DNA from: Paenibacillus illinoisensis NBRC 15959
Lineage (GTDB): Bacteria > Bacillota > Bacilli > Paenibacillales > Paenibacillaceae
Direction: 5' to 3'
Length of the DNA stretch: 64,000 nucleotides
Assembly: GCF_004000925.1 (NCBI RefSeq)
Contig: NZ_BIME01000004.1
Location: 62,001 to 126,000 of the forward strand
Part shown: piece after piece, positions 26,244 to 38,186 of the stretch
Layout of the letters: every line of letters starts with the position of its first letter
Position numbering within the stretch: position 1 is the stretch's first letter
Translations under genes and position numbers: made by a program
The notes under the pieces: generated by a model
Databases searched by the model: none
Seen by the model: only the letters and a program-made list of their open reading frames with translations
What the model was told of the DNA's origin: nothing

Positions 26244-27200
26244 ATGGAAAGTACATACAAAACCAGGCTGACTTCAGAACAGCTGAATGCAATTGCCAAG
26301 CAATATTTTAATACAGGCATCCAGGAATACAGGGAAATGATTGACGGATGGGCCAACCATGCTTATTATATCTCGCTCGGCAACGGGCAAGAGGTGGTGC
26401 TCAAAATCGCTCCTTCAAAGGTTGGTAAACCATTGCGTTGTGAGCAGGATCTCCTGATGGCAGAAGTTCAGGCACTGCGTCTCGTGGGAGAGCTTCGAGA
26501 TGTACCGGTCCCCCGTGTATTGGCGTGTGATACAACATGCAGTCTTGCTCCGGCGGAGTACTTTATGATGGAATATATGCCTGGCACGCCTTATAACAAG
26601 GTCAAGGATCAGTATAGTGCAGCAGAGCAGGCAGAGATCGAAGAGCAGCTTGGTGCATTCAATCGCCGGATCAACGAGATCAAAGGTGAAAAGTTTGGCT
26701 ATTTTTCAGAAAAGAAACCAAAGTATAACACCTGGAAGGAAGCATTCTTGAGTCTGATGGATGATCTGCTCACCGACGGAAGAGAGGCTGGTGTAAAACT
26801 TCCTATGGATTATGATGAGCTTGCGCAATTGATAAGAGAGAAATCGGATGTGCTGAGTGATGTCAACGAGCCGGTACTCATTCACTGGGATCTGTGGGAT
26901 GGCAATGTGTTTGTGGAACAGGGGCAGATTACAGCCATTATTGATTTTGAGCGTTGCCTTTGGGCGGATCCCCTGATGGAGCACTACTTCAGTCATTTTA
27001 ATTATACACCAGGGTTTGTAAAGGGTTATGGTAGGGTCATCACAACGGAGAGTGAACGAAAACGGAGAAGCTTGTACGATCTGTATTTTGATCTGATCCT
27101 GTGGATTGAATGCGAATATCGACAATATGATAACAAGGAACACATTCAGTGGGCAATTAATAACTTGGAAGAAGGAATCGAGCGATTTCGTTTGTCCTAG
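26244..27200 (+). CDS. Aminoglycoside phosphotransferase/choline kinase-like kinase
   Basis: Kinase-fold protein, 318 residues. The N-lobe contains VVLKIAPSKVG near 46, the catalytic loop reads IHWDLWDGNVFV near 213 (H-x-D with the metal Asn), and the magnesium Asp is in AIIDFERCLWADP near 230. This pattern is that of the APH family, which phosphorylates antibiotics, choline, homoserine or other small alcohols; the substrate is not readable. AAGGTGGTG precedes the ATG at 26244. It is a single gene between yqeM and the leuS T-box. Confidence 0.85.
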   Translation: MESTYKTRLTSEQLNAIAKQYFNTGIQEYREMIDGWANHAYYISLGNGQEVVLKIAPSKVGKPLRCEQDLLMAEVQALRLVGELRDVPVPRVLACDTTCSLAPAEYFMMEYMPGTPYNKVKDQYSAAEQAEIEEQLGAFNRRINEIKGEKFGYFSEKKPKYNTWKEAFLSLMDDLLTDGREAGVKLPMDYDELAQLIREKSDVLSDVNEPVLIHWDLWDGNVFVEQGQITAIIDFERCLWADPLMEHYFSHFNYTPGFVKGYGRVITTESERKRRSLYDLYFDLILWIECEYRQYDNKEHIQWAINNLEEGIERFRLS

Positions 27201-27240
27201 GCCGAATGGGGAAGAGCAGCATTATCTATAGTCAAAAAAC

Positions 27241-27278
27241 CAAGCAATATTGACTTTAGTCTTGCTTTTTTATATAAT
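27241..27278 (+). promoter_or_regulatory. SigA promoter of leuS overlapping a terminator-like hairpin
   Basis: TTGACT (27250-27255) and TATAAT (27273-27278) are separated by 17 bp. The same bases form a hairpin, AAGCAA with TTGCTT and an inner GACT/AGTC, followed by a T run, which could end the upstream kinase transcript. Confidence 0.8.
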
Positions 27279-27284
27279 GGTCCC

Positions 27285-27594
27285 GATATTGTATACATAT
27301 TTCGATGATAAGGAACAGTAGTGGGTCCTGTACATGACAGAGAGTCGGCGGTTGGTGCAAGCCGATTGACAGTATTTCACGAACTCGCCTTGGAGAAATG
27401 CGGTGATTACACCATCCTGTGCTTGAATGTTTGGCATTTCGTTCAGGAATGGAAATCCGCATCGGTTAACCGCCGTTACAGGTCCAAAGGGAGTGGATGA
27501 CGAAGCACGTTCGTCCGCTAACTAGGGTGGTACCACGGGAATTCAACCTCTCGTCCCTAGCGCTGCAAACGCTATGGATGCTGAGGTTTTTTTG
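27285..27594 (+). promoter_or_regulatory. T-box leader (leucine) of leuS
   Basis: tRNA-sensing riboswitch. The T-box AGGGTGGTACCACG is at 27525-27538. Stem I elements include CAGAGAG and GGTTGGTGCAAGCC. The specifier is read as CTC (Leu) at 27384-27386 in the usual GAA-codon-GCC context. A terminator hairpin (AACCTC with GAGGTT, inner TAGCG/CGCTA) with TTTTTTT spans 27545-27593. Uncharged tRNA-Leu should stabilise the antiterminator and allow leuS expression. Confidence 0.95.
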
Positions 27595-27632
27595 TTGCAA
27601 TAAAAGTGAATAACCAAGAGGAGGAACAATAG

Positions 27633-30057
<2,425 letters not shown>

Positions 30058-30077
<20 letters not shown>

Positions 30078-30903
30078 TTTCACCGGCTCTAAATACTTCA
30101 TCCAGCTTTAACAAGTCTTCTTCATACTTGTCGTGGGTTGTATGGATAAGGCTGTCAAAAACACCGTCCAGACTGTTTTTCATTAAAGCAAGTGCCTGGG
30201 CGGTAATGCCACCGGGAACGGCAACGCGAGCCTGGAGCTCTTGGGGTGTATATCCTCCTTCCGTCAGCAGCTTGCCTGTTCCGAGGAGCATTTCACCTGC
30301 AAGAGCGCAGGCGTCTGCGCGTTTGATCCCTGTTAGTTTGACGGCACTCTCGATCCATTGTTCCAGAAAGAAGGATATGAATGCAGGTCCGCAGCTGGAA
30401 AAGTCGGATGTGATCCGCGTGCAGGCTTCATCGACTTGGTAAGGTCTGCTGAAGTGACTGAGAAGTCCCTCCAGAACGGATCGGTCTTCAGGGGTCATGC
30501 GTTCGCCATGAATGCACAGGGATGCTCCGCTGCCGACCTGGTGTGTAACGCTGGGGATGATCTTGGAGACTTTGCAAGGAAGTGAAGATTCCAGATGGCG
30601 CAGCTGCACGGGACTCGTAATCGAGACGATGATATGATTGGAATTTACAACAGGCAGAATGTCGTCAATAACATGCTTGAATTCGAGTGGTTTCACGCAT
30701 AGAAATATGATGTTGCTTCGGATGACAGTTTCCCGATTGCTCTGTGATTCATGCAGACCGGGATAACGGAGGGATAACTGACGCACTTTGGAAGGGGTCC
30801 GATTGCTTGCGGCGATCTGCCGGGGCTCGAGTGCTCCGGATTGAATCAAGGCATAGATCAGCAGGCTTCCCATGCTGCCGGTTCCGATAAATCCAACCTT
30901 CAT
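30058..30903 (-). CDS. comER: ComER, pyrroline-5-carboxylate reductase-like protein
   Basis: 281 residues of the ProC fold. The NAD(P) site is [13 protein letters not shown] at the N-terminus and the C-terminal helical domain contains [14 protein letters not shown]. ComER is encoded opposite comEA in B. subtilis as well; it is not needed for DNA uptake there, and in some Bacillus it affects sporulation. AAAGGAGG lies before the ATG at 30903; the frame open to 31206 runs back through the comEA start and is not used. The 3' end overlaps leuS by 20 bp. Confidence 0.9.
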
Positions 30904-31090
30904 TGTTTCAGGCCTCCTTTCATGCTTTACGGTACTGGCGCAGTTCGTTCCTTCTAGTCTATGCACCAGGACTTGTATGACATGACATGAAAAAAGCAAA
31001 GCTTCGATTTTACCAGCAACATTTAACGGTTCGGAAGCACCGCCCGTGTTCAGAATATTTATTTTGAAGACAGGGAGAGGTGTGGGAATC

Positions 31091-31675
31091 ATGAAATGGA
31101 AACAGGGAGTAGCCATTGCTGCTGCGGTGATAGGAAGTATATTCATATTATGGTCGGGCAAAAGTGAACAGCCGCCTTCTGGCTGGGAACCCATGCAGCT
31201 CGGCACCGAGACGCCGACGAAAGAGCAGGATCCCTCTGCTGTGCAGTCGGCTGTTTTGGGTCAAGGCGAAGCAAAGGTTACTACGGATGATAACGCAAAG
31301 AAGGCTGTTGATGGCGCTGATTCGAAGGAAACTGAACAGGCAAAACCTGTCGTTGAAGAGGCCGGTTCAAATAGCGCGTCAAACGAACCAGAGGTTGCTT
31401 CGTCAACGGCAGCGGCACCTGCTGCGGAAGCTGGACAAGAAAATATCCAAACTGCTCAGCCGGTACAGGATATCGATAATGGTAAAATTGATGTTAATAC
31501 TGCACCTGCTTCCAAACTTACGGAGCTTCCGGGCATAGGGGAGAAAAAAGCCCAGGCCATCATCGACTATCGAAATGCCCATGGTCCATTTACCAAAGTG
31601 AGTGATCTGACAAAGGTCAAGGGAATTGGGATGAAAATGTTGGAGAAAATGGCCCCCTATGTTCAGATCCGATAA
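31091..31675 (+). CDS. comEA: Competence protein ComEA (helix-hairpin-helix DNA receptor)
   Basis: Membrane-anchored receptor that binds incoming double-stranded DNA; 194 residues. A single membrane span covers about residues 5-21. Residues 25-130 are acidic and Ala/Glu/Ser-rich with no evident fold, and two helix-hairpin-helix motifs form the C-terminus (DVNTAPASKLTELPGIG near 134-150; LTKVKGIGMKML near 173-184). The oligomerisation domain of B. subtilis ComEA is not recognisable. GGGAGAGGTG precedes the ATG at 31091. Confidence 0.93.
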   Translation: MKWKQGVAIAAAVIGSIFILWSGKSEQPPSGWEPMQLGTETPTKEQDPSAVQSAVLGQGEAKVTTDDNAKKAVDGADSKETEQAKPVVEEAGSNSASNEPEVASSTAAAPAAEAGQENIQTAQPVQDIDNGKIDVNTAPASKLTELPGIGEKKAQAIIDYRNAHGPFTKVSDLTKVKGIGMKMLEKMAPYVQIR

Positions 31676-31785
31676 TGGCTGTAATAAAATGATTACGAGC
31701 AGTAAACCAAAGTTTTCTTATGTTAAGTAACAAAATATGCAGTGCACAATTTGTAACTTACTAACGAACGGGAGAGGAAACGAAC

Positions 31786-32307
31786 ATGAGTACAGCAGAC
31801 GTACGCAAAGATTGGGATACTTATTTCATGGACATCGCTTATATGGTCTCAACCCGTTCCCGCTGTTCGCGGCGCCATGTGGGGGCCGTGCTGGTTCAAG
31901 GTAAAAAATTGCTTGGAACAGCGTATAACGGTGCACCCATGGGCGTTCCCGACTGTTCCGAAGCCGGATGCATGATTTCTGAAGAGTATGAGCTGGTGGT
32001 AACGGATGGTCAGGAGGAAATGATTAAAAAGCAGCGGTGTATACGGACGATACATGCGGAGCAAAATCTGCTTTTGTTCACCGATCGGAATGACCGTGAA
32101 GGTTCTTCCGTGTACGTGACGGATGAACCTTGCTGGACGTGCTCCAATATGCTGGCGAACAGCGGCATCACGGAAATTGTTTTTCACCGACCTTATCCCA
32201 AGGATACAGGCAAAGTGACACGCATGATGGCTCAGAAGGGAATAACGTTCCGCAGGTTGGAGAATTACCAACCGCCGCGTGAAACCATGATGACGATTAG
32301 TGATTGA
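31786..32307 (+). CDS. comEB: dCMP deaminase family protein ComEB
   Basis: Zinc-dependent cytidine/deoxycytidylate deaminase, 173 residues. The catalytic HAEQN motif is near 88 and the zinc cysteines are in PCWTCSN near 114. The second zinc-binding segment of dCMP deaminases appears as DCSEAGC near 46. It should supply dUMP for thymidylate synthesis; a direct role in competence is doubtful in B. subtilis. GGGAGAGG precedes the ATG. The order comEA-comEB-comEC is conserved. Confidence 0.95.
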   Translation: MSTADVRKDWDTYFMDIAYMVSTRSRCSRRHVGAVLVQGKKLLGTAYNGAPMGVPDCSEAGCMISEEYELVVTDGQEEMIKKQRCIRTIHAEQNLLLFTDRNDREGSSVYVTDEPCWTCSNMLANSGITEIVFHRPYPKDTGKVTRMMAQKGITFRRLENYQPPRETMMTISD

Positions 32308-32389
32308 AGATGTTCTAATGCGAATGAATATTCGAAAACACAGGCAGAATCTCTTTTAAAAAAAGGATAGTGCTCAGTGTATTAATGGG

Positions 32390-32435
32390 GAAGAACCCCC
32401 GGTTTAGCTGGTTCAGCTGCCGGGGGTTCTTTGCG
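32390..32435 (+). terminator. Terminator between comEB and comEC
   Basis: AAGAACCCCCGG pairs perfectly with CCGGGGGTTCTT, followed by TTGCGTTC. The U-tract is poor, so it may only attenuate transcription into comEC. Confidence 0.75.
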
Positions 32436-32469
32436 TTCATTTATTTATGGCGGAGGGAGGAATAAGTTA

Positions 32470-35286
32470 GTGAAGGGTAGACCTTTGGTAGTGTTCACCG
32501 TCTGTTGGTTATGCGGCAGCGGGCTGGCATGTGCGTTGACAGGATGGACACTCTTTTGGGGGATGCTAGGTGCTATTGCCTGTTTGCCATTTCTGCTTGG
32601 ATGGATTGGGTTGCGCGGATGGTCCGCGTTGTTGTTAATTGCGTCGCTAATAGGTGGTGCTGTGCACTGGGAGTGGAACGAGGCTCGGAATGTTAGCAGT
32701 TTGCCCGAGGTTACTCAGATGGCAGTTGAGGAGTTGGACGGGTACGCTGCTACGCTTCATGCAACCTTGGATTCAGACGTTCGGATTGACGGCGACCGGG
32801 CAGACTTTCAGATTCTGCTTGTTTCCATTGAACCGCTAGGAGAGGGCCAATCCGGGACAGATTCAGAGATTCTTCAGCTGCCTGCCAAAAAAGAACGCCT
32901 GATGGTGCAGGTGCGATTGGCTGAAGAGGAAGAACAGCAGGTGGCGGCAGAATGGCGACGAGGAGATGCAATCACGTTGACGGGTTCCCTGGCGCTGCCT
33001 GGAGAAGCGAGGAATTTCGGCGGTTTTGATTATCGGAATTATCTAAAGACACAGTACATCCACTGGTTATTCAAAGTGAAGGGAGCCAGTTCGGTAACAA
33101 CCACCTCTCCTGAAGGGGTTGGGCAGTTCAATATACTCCGCTGGAATGACCTGGTGAGAAAACAATTGGGTTCTGCTGTAGACAGACTGTTTCCCGAACC
33201 ACATACAGGGTACATGAAAGGGCTTATTATCGGTATGGCAAGTGACATCGATCCCGATACGTATGGTCAGTTTTCACAACTTGGACTTACGCATATACTG
33301 GCTATCTCGGGTACACATGTTGCGGTGTATGTAGCGTCGCTATTACTTCTGATGTCGTGGCTGAGGTTGACACGCGAAACATCACTTACCATCGCCTTGT
33401 TGTTAATCCCTGCCTATGTTCTGTTATCTGGAGGTTCACCTTCCGTAATTCGTGCAGGGATTATGTCCATGATTGGTTTGTATATGGCCAGGCGAGGGCT
33501 GGCCAGGGATGGACTGCAGATGATCAGTGCAGCTGCCTTGATGATGATGTGGTGGAATCCCTATTTCTTGCTCAGCGTGAGCTTTCAACTGTCTTTTCTC
33601 GTGACTGCAGGGCTGATGATTTATATGCCTCTTATAAATCGTTTATTTAACGGATGGCCCAAAGCCATTGCAGCGACAGCTTCAGTGACGGTAACCGCAC
33701 AGCTTATTTCTTTTCCAGTTACTATTTTATATTTCAACCAGTTTTCGCTGCTTTCCTTCGTAGCCAATTTTCTGCTTGTATCTTTAATTAGCGCTGTTGT
33801 ACTGCCGCTTGGGACGGTCGCACTTCTATTGTCATTCCTATGGATGCCTTTGGCCAAACCTCTTGCCTGGGTTGCAATGTTACTCAACAAACTGACATTT
33901 GTGAGCGTGGAATGGATGAACAGCCTGCCGGGTTTTGTACTCATCTGGGCTACACCTTCTCTATTATGGATTGCGGCATATTATGCGGTTTTATATGTAC
34001 TTTTGTACCTTCTTCATCGGGGAAAAGGAGAGATGAAGCATACCTTGAACGTTGAAGGAGACACGGTACCATTGATTCATGCTTCTCGGGAACGTCGTAT
34101 GGTTGAAGCGGTTCAGCTTGGTGTGATCGTTACCCCGAAGGAAAACCAAGGTAGGGGTGATCAGGTTCGGAGCGATAACTCTGGATCAATGGCTACACTC
34201 AGTGCAAGCATTGCATGGCCGGAATATACAAGTGCGTTTACGGCACGAGGCGCAGGCTACTATGGAAGTGAACGGATGAGTTTGCTTAATAAAGGGATGT
34301 GTGGTTTGCTGATTCTGATTCTTGTTGCCGGGTTGGGCTGGGCTTACCGGACTCCACAGCCTCCCGGGACTGCGGTCGTTCAGTTTCTGGATATTGGCCA
34401 GGGGGATAGCACACTAATCACTACGCCTGGAGGTAAACATATTTTGGTGGATGGCGGTGGTACAGTTCATTTTGGCAATCAGGATTCCTGGAAAATTCGG
34501 CGAGATCCCTACGAAGTGGGGGCTAAAGTGGTTGTACCTTTATTGAAAAAACGTGGTATTCACCGACTGGATGCGGTCATTCTGACGCATGCCGATCAGG
34601 ATCACGCTGGAGGCTTGCAGGCCGTGCTTGAGCAGATTCCGGTTGAGCGCTTCATGTTTAACGGCACAACAAGTGGCAAAGACAATTTCGAAAAGCTGCT
34701 GGATACAGCTGTAGAACGACATATCCCTTTATATGCTATTCAACAAGGAATGTCATATGCACCTGATGCAGAGACCATGCTTCATTTCATATCACCGGAT
34801 CTGGATCATTCACTGAATGAAGGAGGCAGACTGCCTGTGTCTGAACACCAGAATCATGATTCGGTTGTATTTCTGTTGGATATGGCGGGGGCTTCCCTGT
34901 TATTCACAGGAGATATGGATGCGGCTGCAGAACAGAATCTATTATATATGATACAAGACGGATCTCTTGCAGCTTCATTCAAACAAGAGCGAGATTCGTT
35001 CTCTTTGTCTTCCGCCACTCGAGCGGCAGTCGATGTGTTGAAGGTGGCGCATCACGGCAGCAAGACTTCGTCGACCGAGGCATGGCTGCAGTATTGGAAT
35101 GCCCAATCAGCAGTCATCTCCGCAGGAGCTGACAATACATATGGACATCCCAACCCGGGTGTGCTCGAACGACTGGAAGCTGTGGGTTCGCAGATTTACC
35201 GAACAGATCAGATGGGCGAAATTCAGATGAGAATAAAGGACGGCAAGATTGACGTACGTCAAAAATTGATTATGGATGAATTATGA
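32470..35286 (+). CDS. comEC: DNA internalisation channel protein ComEC/Rec2
   Basis: Membrane channel that brings single-stranded DNA into the cell; 938 residues from GTG at 32470. It has an N-terminal membrane pair, an OB-like extracytoplasmic part with ARNFGGFDYRNYL near 178, the Competence membrane domain (near 250-530, LTHILAISGTHVAVY), and a metallo-beta-lactamase domain with LTHADQDHAGG near 702 and KVAHHGSKTSS near 858. A long linker (about 530-640) includes one more hydrophobic segment and makes it longer than the B. subtilis protein. GGAGGGAGG sits ten bases before the GTG; an upstream ATG at 32431 would overlap the terminator. Confidence 0.94.
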   Translation: MKGRPLVVFTVCWLCGSGLACALTGWTLFWGMLGAIACLPFLLGWIGLRGWSALLLIASLIGGAVHWEWNEARNVSSLPEVTQMAVEELDGYAATLHATLDSDVRIDGDRADFQILLVSIEPLGEGQSGTDSEILQLPAKKERLMVQVRLAEEEEQQVAAEWRRGDAITLTGSLALPGEARNFGGFDYRNYLKTQYIHWLFKVKGASSVTTTSPEGVGQFNILRWNDLVRKQLGSAVDRLFPEPHTGYMKGLIIGMASDIDPDTYGQFSQLGLTHILAISGTHVAVYVASLLLLMSWLRLTRETSLTIALLLIPAYVLLSGGSPSVIRAGIMSMIGLYMARRGLARDGLQMISAAALMMMWWNPYFLLSVSFQLSFLVTAGLMIYMPLINRLFNGWPKAIAATASVTVTAQLISFPVTILYFNQFSLLSFVANFLLVSLISAVVLPLGTVALLLSFLWMPLAKPLAWVAMLLNKLTFVSVEWMNSLPGFVLIWATPSLLWIAAYYAVLYVLLYLLHRGKGEMKHTLNVEGDTVPLIHASRERRMVEAVQLGVIVTPKENQGRGDQVRSDNSGSMATLSASIAWPEYTSAFTARGAGYYGSERMSLLNKGMCGLLILILVAGLGWAYRTPQPPGTAVVQFLDIGQGDSTLITTPGGKHILVDGGGTVHFGNQDSWKIRRDPYEVGAKVVVPLLKKRGIHRLDAVILTHADQDHAGGLQAVLEQIPVERFMFNGTTSGKDNFEKLLDTAVERHIPLYAIQQGMSYAPDAETMLHFISPDLDHSLNEGGRLPVSEHQNHDSVVFLLDMAGASLLFTGDMDAAAEQNLLYMIQDGSLAASFKQERDSFSLSSATRAAVDVLKVAHHGSKTSSTEAWLQYWNAQSAVISAGADNTYGHPNPGVLERLEAVGSQIYRTDQMGEIQMRIKDGKIDVRQKLIMDEL

Positions 35287-35395
35287 ATTTTTGCACAGTG
35301 CAGGATAATGGTTATTTTTCCCGAATAATGATTAGTCCCTGTTTTATTGGGCACCAGCGATACCGAGATACATAATAAGAAGGGGATAAGAAGCA

Positions 35396-37426
35396 ATGGG
35401 ATACGAAGCAATAGGCTACGAAGAAACAACACGAAAGAACGACGGAGTAAACCAGCATATCAGAGCCAGGTGGCTCAGAATAACATTGATGTTGTGTATT
35501 GGAGTTATCTTTTCCAGCTTGCTGCCCGGTCAGTCTCCTGCGGCAGCAGCATCCACTACAAGCAGCTCGATCATTTCCGTGCTGGATCGTAACCATTATC
35601 TACTCGACAATGGTACAGTTTGGTCCAAGGGCTTGACCAGTGGAGTCTGGACGCAAAATCGAAACCTGGTTGGCATCTCCAAAGGTGATTCTCATTCCCT
35701 ATATGGCTGGACTACGGATGGGCAAGTCTATCGTTGGGATGTGGACAACCCGCAGAAACCTGAGGTAAATCAATACAATGGAGTAGAAAAGGTGTATGGA
35801 AATGGTTTGATACTTCTACGGGATGGAACACTCCACGACGATGGAAAGCAGATTAAAGGCTTGGAATCCATTATCGACGTCGGTCCTTATCCAGTGGATC
35901 GTAATTATTCATACGGGGCATTATCTTCGTCGGGAGACGTTTATTATGCGGATTATCGTAACATTGTTCGCAAAGTAGGGAATGTAGCGGATGGAAAAGC
36001 CGTTGCCACCAATAGTGCATATGCTGCTGTTCTGAAGAGCGACGGATCCGTGGTTATTGTTAACATGATGTATGAAGAGGAGCAGTTACAGGTCGCGAGT
36101 GACGTTCAATCCCTAATCTGGCAAGGGAGTACACATAAACTACTAACGGTGAAGAAAGATGGCACGGTATGGAGCTACGATCGTACGGCTAAATATAAGT
36201 CTGAACAATTGCCGGGGCTAATGAATGTCGATCAGCTTATATATTCGTATGAGCTGGATGAATTATATGCACGATTACAGGATGGCTCTTGGTTTGTCTA
36301 TAATGAAGGACAGATGGTACCACTCCAAGTCCCTTCATTAACTAAAGTAACATTAACTGCATCGGCAAAAGAAGCTGGTATTGGAGATGAAATTGAACTT
36401 TCGGTTCAGCAGACATATAGCAACGGTTTTAAAACCAAGCGTCAGCCGCTGCCCGCGGAAATAACGTTGGAACATCCTCAAGTTGCTAAAATTCAGAGTG
36501 ACGGCAAACTTAAGGTTACAGGGATTGGAACGACCAAAGTAACAGTCACAATAGAAGACCTGACTTCAAGTATTCAGTTGGATGTTGGAGTACAGCAAAA
36601 GCTGACAGGAGCTACGCTATTAAATGGCACCATATATTTGCCAGTTCAGTCAGTGTTTAAGACGTTAGGTGCCAAAGTCGATGTGAAAGGCTCGTCTTTT
36701 GTGATTCAATTTGGAGATGACAAGATCACTCTGCAAAAGGGAAGTGCAACTGCACAATTTAACAATAAAGATCTCAAGTTAAAAGGGAAAGTTCAAACCA
36801 TTGGAGGACAGACGGTATTTCCAGCAAGCCTCTTGAGCCAGACTGCAGGGATTAAAGTTCGATGGGATGGGGAGCTAAAACAGGCAGAGATTCTGGTCGG
36901 TAAGTCATCCATTTTTATTGAATCGAAGGATACATCCGCTCTTATCAAGAAAAAAGAACTTGGAAGTCTTAGTCGATTGATTGGAAAATCGTATTGGATT
37001 AATAGTACCACCGAGCTGGGGCAACGTTTCAGCAAAGTAACAATAACGGATATCAAGATGGATAAGTATGATTCTGGAGATAAGAGCTACTCTGTAGTAT
37101 TTCGTAACGCGAAAGGTAAAACGGTTGTTGCTTATGCCGGAGGCACTGCCAGCCAGGTCACGGAAATGCTGTCTGATGCGGATCAATTCTTCCCTTATGA
37201 CCCTTACCAAAAATACAAATGGTCGCAGTCCACATGGAAGAAGATTATTGCGGGTGAAGTCGCTCTCGGTATGACGACGACACAAGCAGGTTTAGCTTGG
37301 GGAGATCCCACGAGCATCACCCAAGAAATGGGTTCAAAGGGGAAAATAGAAGTGTGGGTCTATGCTGGGCCGAATTTATTGCGTGCCTTGAGCTTTATCA
37401 ATGGAAAACTGATTAGTATTTATTAA
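35396..37426 (+). CDS. Secreted RCC1-like/stalk-domain protein
   Basis: Exported protein of 676 residues. A signal peptide with a long n-region ends near A50-A52 (LPGQSPAAAAS). Residues about 55-310 hold RCC1/beta-propeller-like repeats (VLKSDGSV, LTVKKDGTVWSYD). About 315-395 is a bacterial Ig-like domain (IQSDGKLKVTGIGTTKVTV). About 400-505 is a copper-amine-oxidase N-terminal 'stalk' domain (GTIYLPVQSVFKTLGA). The C-terminus, with VALGMTTTQAGLAWGDP, resembles the OmlA/SmpA type. Such stalk proteins are abundant in Paenibacillus; function is unknown. AAGGGGA precedes the ATG. Confidence 0.85.
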   Translation: MGYEAIGYEETTRKNDGVNQHIRARWLRITLMLCIGVIFSSLLPGQSPAAAASTTSSSIISVLDRNHYLLDNGTVWSKGLTSGVWTQNRNLVGISKGDSHSLYGWTTDGQVYRWDVDNPQKPEVNQYNGVEKVYGNGLILLRDGTLHDDGKQIKGLESIIDVGPYPVDRNYSYGALSSSGDVYYADYRNIVRKVGNVADGKAVATNSAYAAVLKSDGSVVIVNMMYEEEQLQVASDVQSLIWQGSTHKLLTVKKDGTVWSYDRTAKYKSEQLPGLMNVDQLIYSYELDELYARLQDGSWFVYNEGQMVPLQVPSLTKVTLTASAKEAGIGDEIELSVQQTYSNGFKTKRQPLPAEITLEHPQVAKIQSDGKLKVTGIGTTKVTVTIEDLTSSIQLDVGVQQKLTGATLLNGTIYLPVQSVFKTLGAKVDVKGSSFVIQFGDDKITLQKGSATAQFNNKDLKLKGKVQTIGGQTVFPASLLSQTAGIKVRWDGELKQAEILVGKSSIFIESKDTSALIKKKELGSLSRLIGKSYWINSTTELGQRFSKVTITDIKMDKYDSGDKSYSVVFRNAKGKTVVAYAGGTASQVTEMLSDADQFFPYDPYQKYKWSQSTWKKIIAGEVALGMTTTQAGLAWGDPTSITQEMGSKGKIEVWVYAGPNLLRALSFINGKLISIY

Positions 37427-37430
37427 TGCA

Positions 37431-37485
37431 AAAAAGCCCGTTTCGGCTAGCCTCCCAGTTGGAGTATAGCCGAAACGGGCCATTT
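37431..37485. terminator. Bidirectional terminator
   Basis: A perfect 14-bp stem GCCCGTTTCGGCTA/TAGCCGAAACGGGC around a 17-base loop. TTTTTT follows on the minus strand, so it mainly serves the reverse hypothetical gene; the plus-strand tail is CATTTATT. Confidence 0.88.
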
Positions 37486-37499
37486 ATTAATGAAAAGAA

Positions 37500-37802
37500 T
37501 TATTCAACGCCGTCCTTAAAATGTTTGTGCCAATGTTTGTCACCTTTGTGCAAAAGGTCTTCCACTGTTTTTTCCAGTGTGAGGAGAAGCTGCTCTCTGA
37601 CATCAAGTACAGTTTCTCTGTACAGACGTTCTTCCGATCCGACGATTTTATCGCCGTATAACGCCTGTGCAGCGGTGTATTTCCGGTGTTCCTCAACCAG
37701 AGTATCAATGGATTGCAGTGCATGTTCCACAAAATGAGAAATGCTTTGATATTCCTTCGGCATTTGTTCCTTTAATAATTGAATTTTCGCAAGAGCTGTC
37801 AT
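37500..37802 (-). CDS. Hypothetical helical protein
   Basis: 100 residues that I do not recognise. It is predicted to be largely alpha-helical and charged (EYQSISHFVEHALQSID; DVREQLLLTLEKTVEDLL), ends in a His/Lys-rich tail (HKGDKHWHKHFKDG), and has no cysteine, signal peptide or membrane span. GAGG lies eight bases before the ATG at 37802, preferred over the ATG at 37808. Two perfect AT-rich palindromes lie in its upstream region. It is on the minus strand between the stalk protein and the ECF sigma gene. Confidence 0.65.
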   Translation of the reverse strand: MTALAKIQLLKEQMPKEYQSISHFVEHALQSIDTLVEEHRKYTAAQALYGDKIVGSEERLYRETVLDVREQLLLTLEKTVEDLLHKGDKHWHKHFKDGVE

Positions 37803-37905
37803 GCTCATCACCTCGTATTATGAATGTAAATTTACAATACACTATTTTCATGAAAATTGCATTAAAAAGAGCTTAAATTTGGACAAATTTCGACTTTTTT
37901 TATTT

Positions 37906-37934
37906 TTGAAAACTTTCACGCGCTTATCTATAAT
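37906..37934 (+). promoter_or_regulatory. SigA-type promoter upstream of the ECF operon
   Basis: TTGAAA and TATAAT separated by exactly 17 bp. The next gene in this direction starts 300 bp downstream. Confidence 0.6.
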
Positions 37935-38186
37935 GTATGCCATTGCAATTGAATTGAGTCGTGTAAGTAATGGAATGGCTGGTTGAAGCGGCGTGGTGAC
38001 TCAGTATGCAATTTCTGTTATTCTAAGATAAGTTTCAGCGGCCCTTCATACTACATAAGCCGTTATTTTGTTGTGGTAATATTCACATCTAGTACCGTAT
38101 TCTAGAATTATGCTGAGCTTAGTAAGCGATAACAAGTGTGAATGTTCCATTGTTTTACCTTTTCTGTCTAAAAAAATACTTAACTT

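Noticed and set aside
30904-31206. 100-residue N-terminal extension of comER
   Set aside because: The ATG at 30903 has a perfect AAAGGAGG and begins directly with the NAD-binding motif; the extension lies antisense to comEA.
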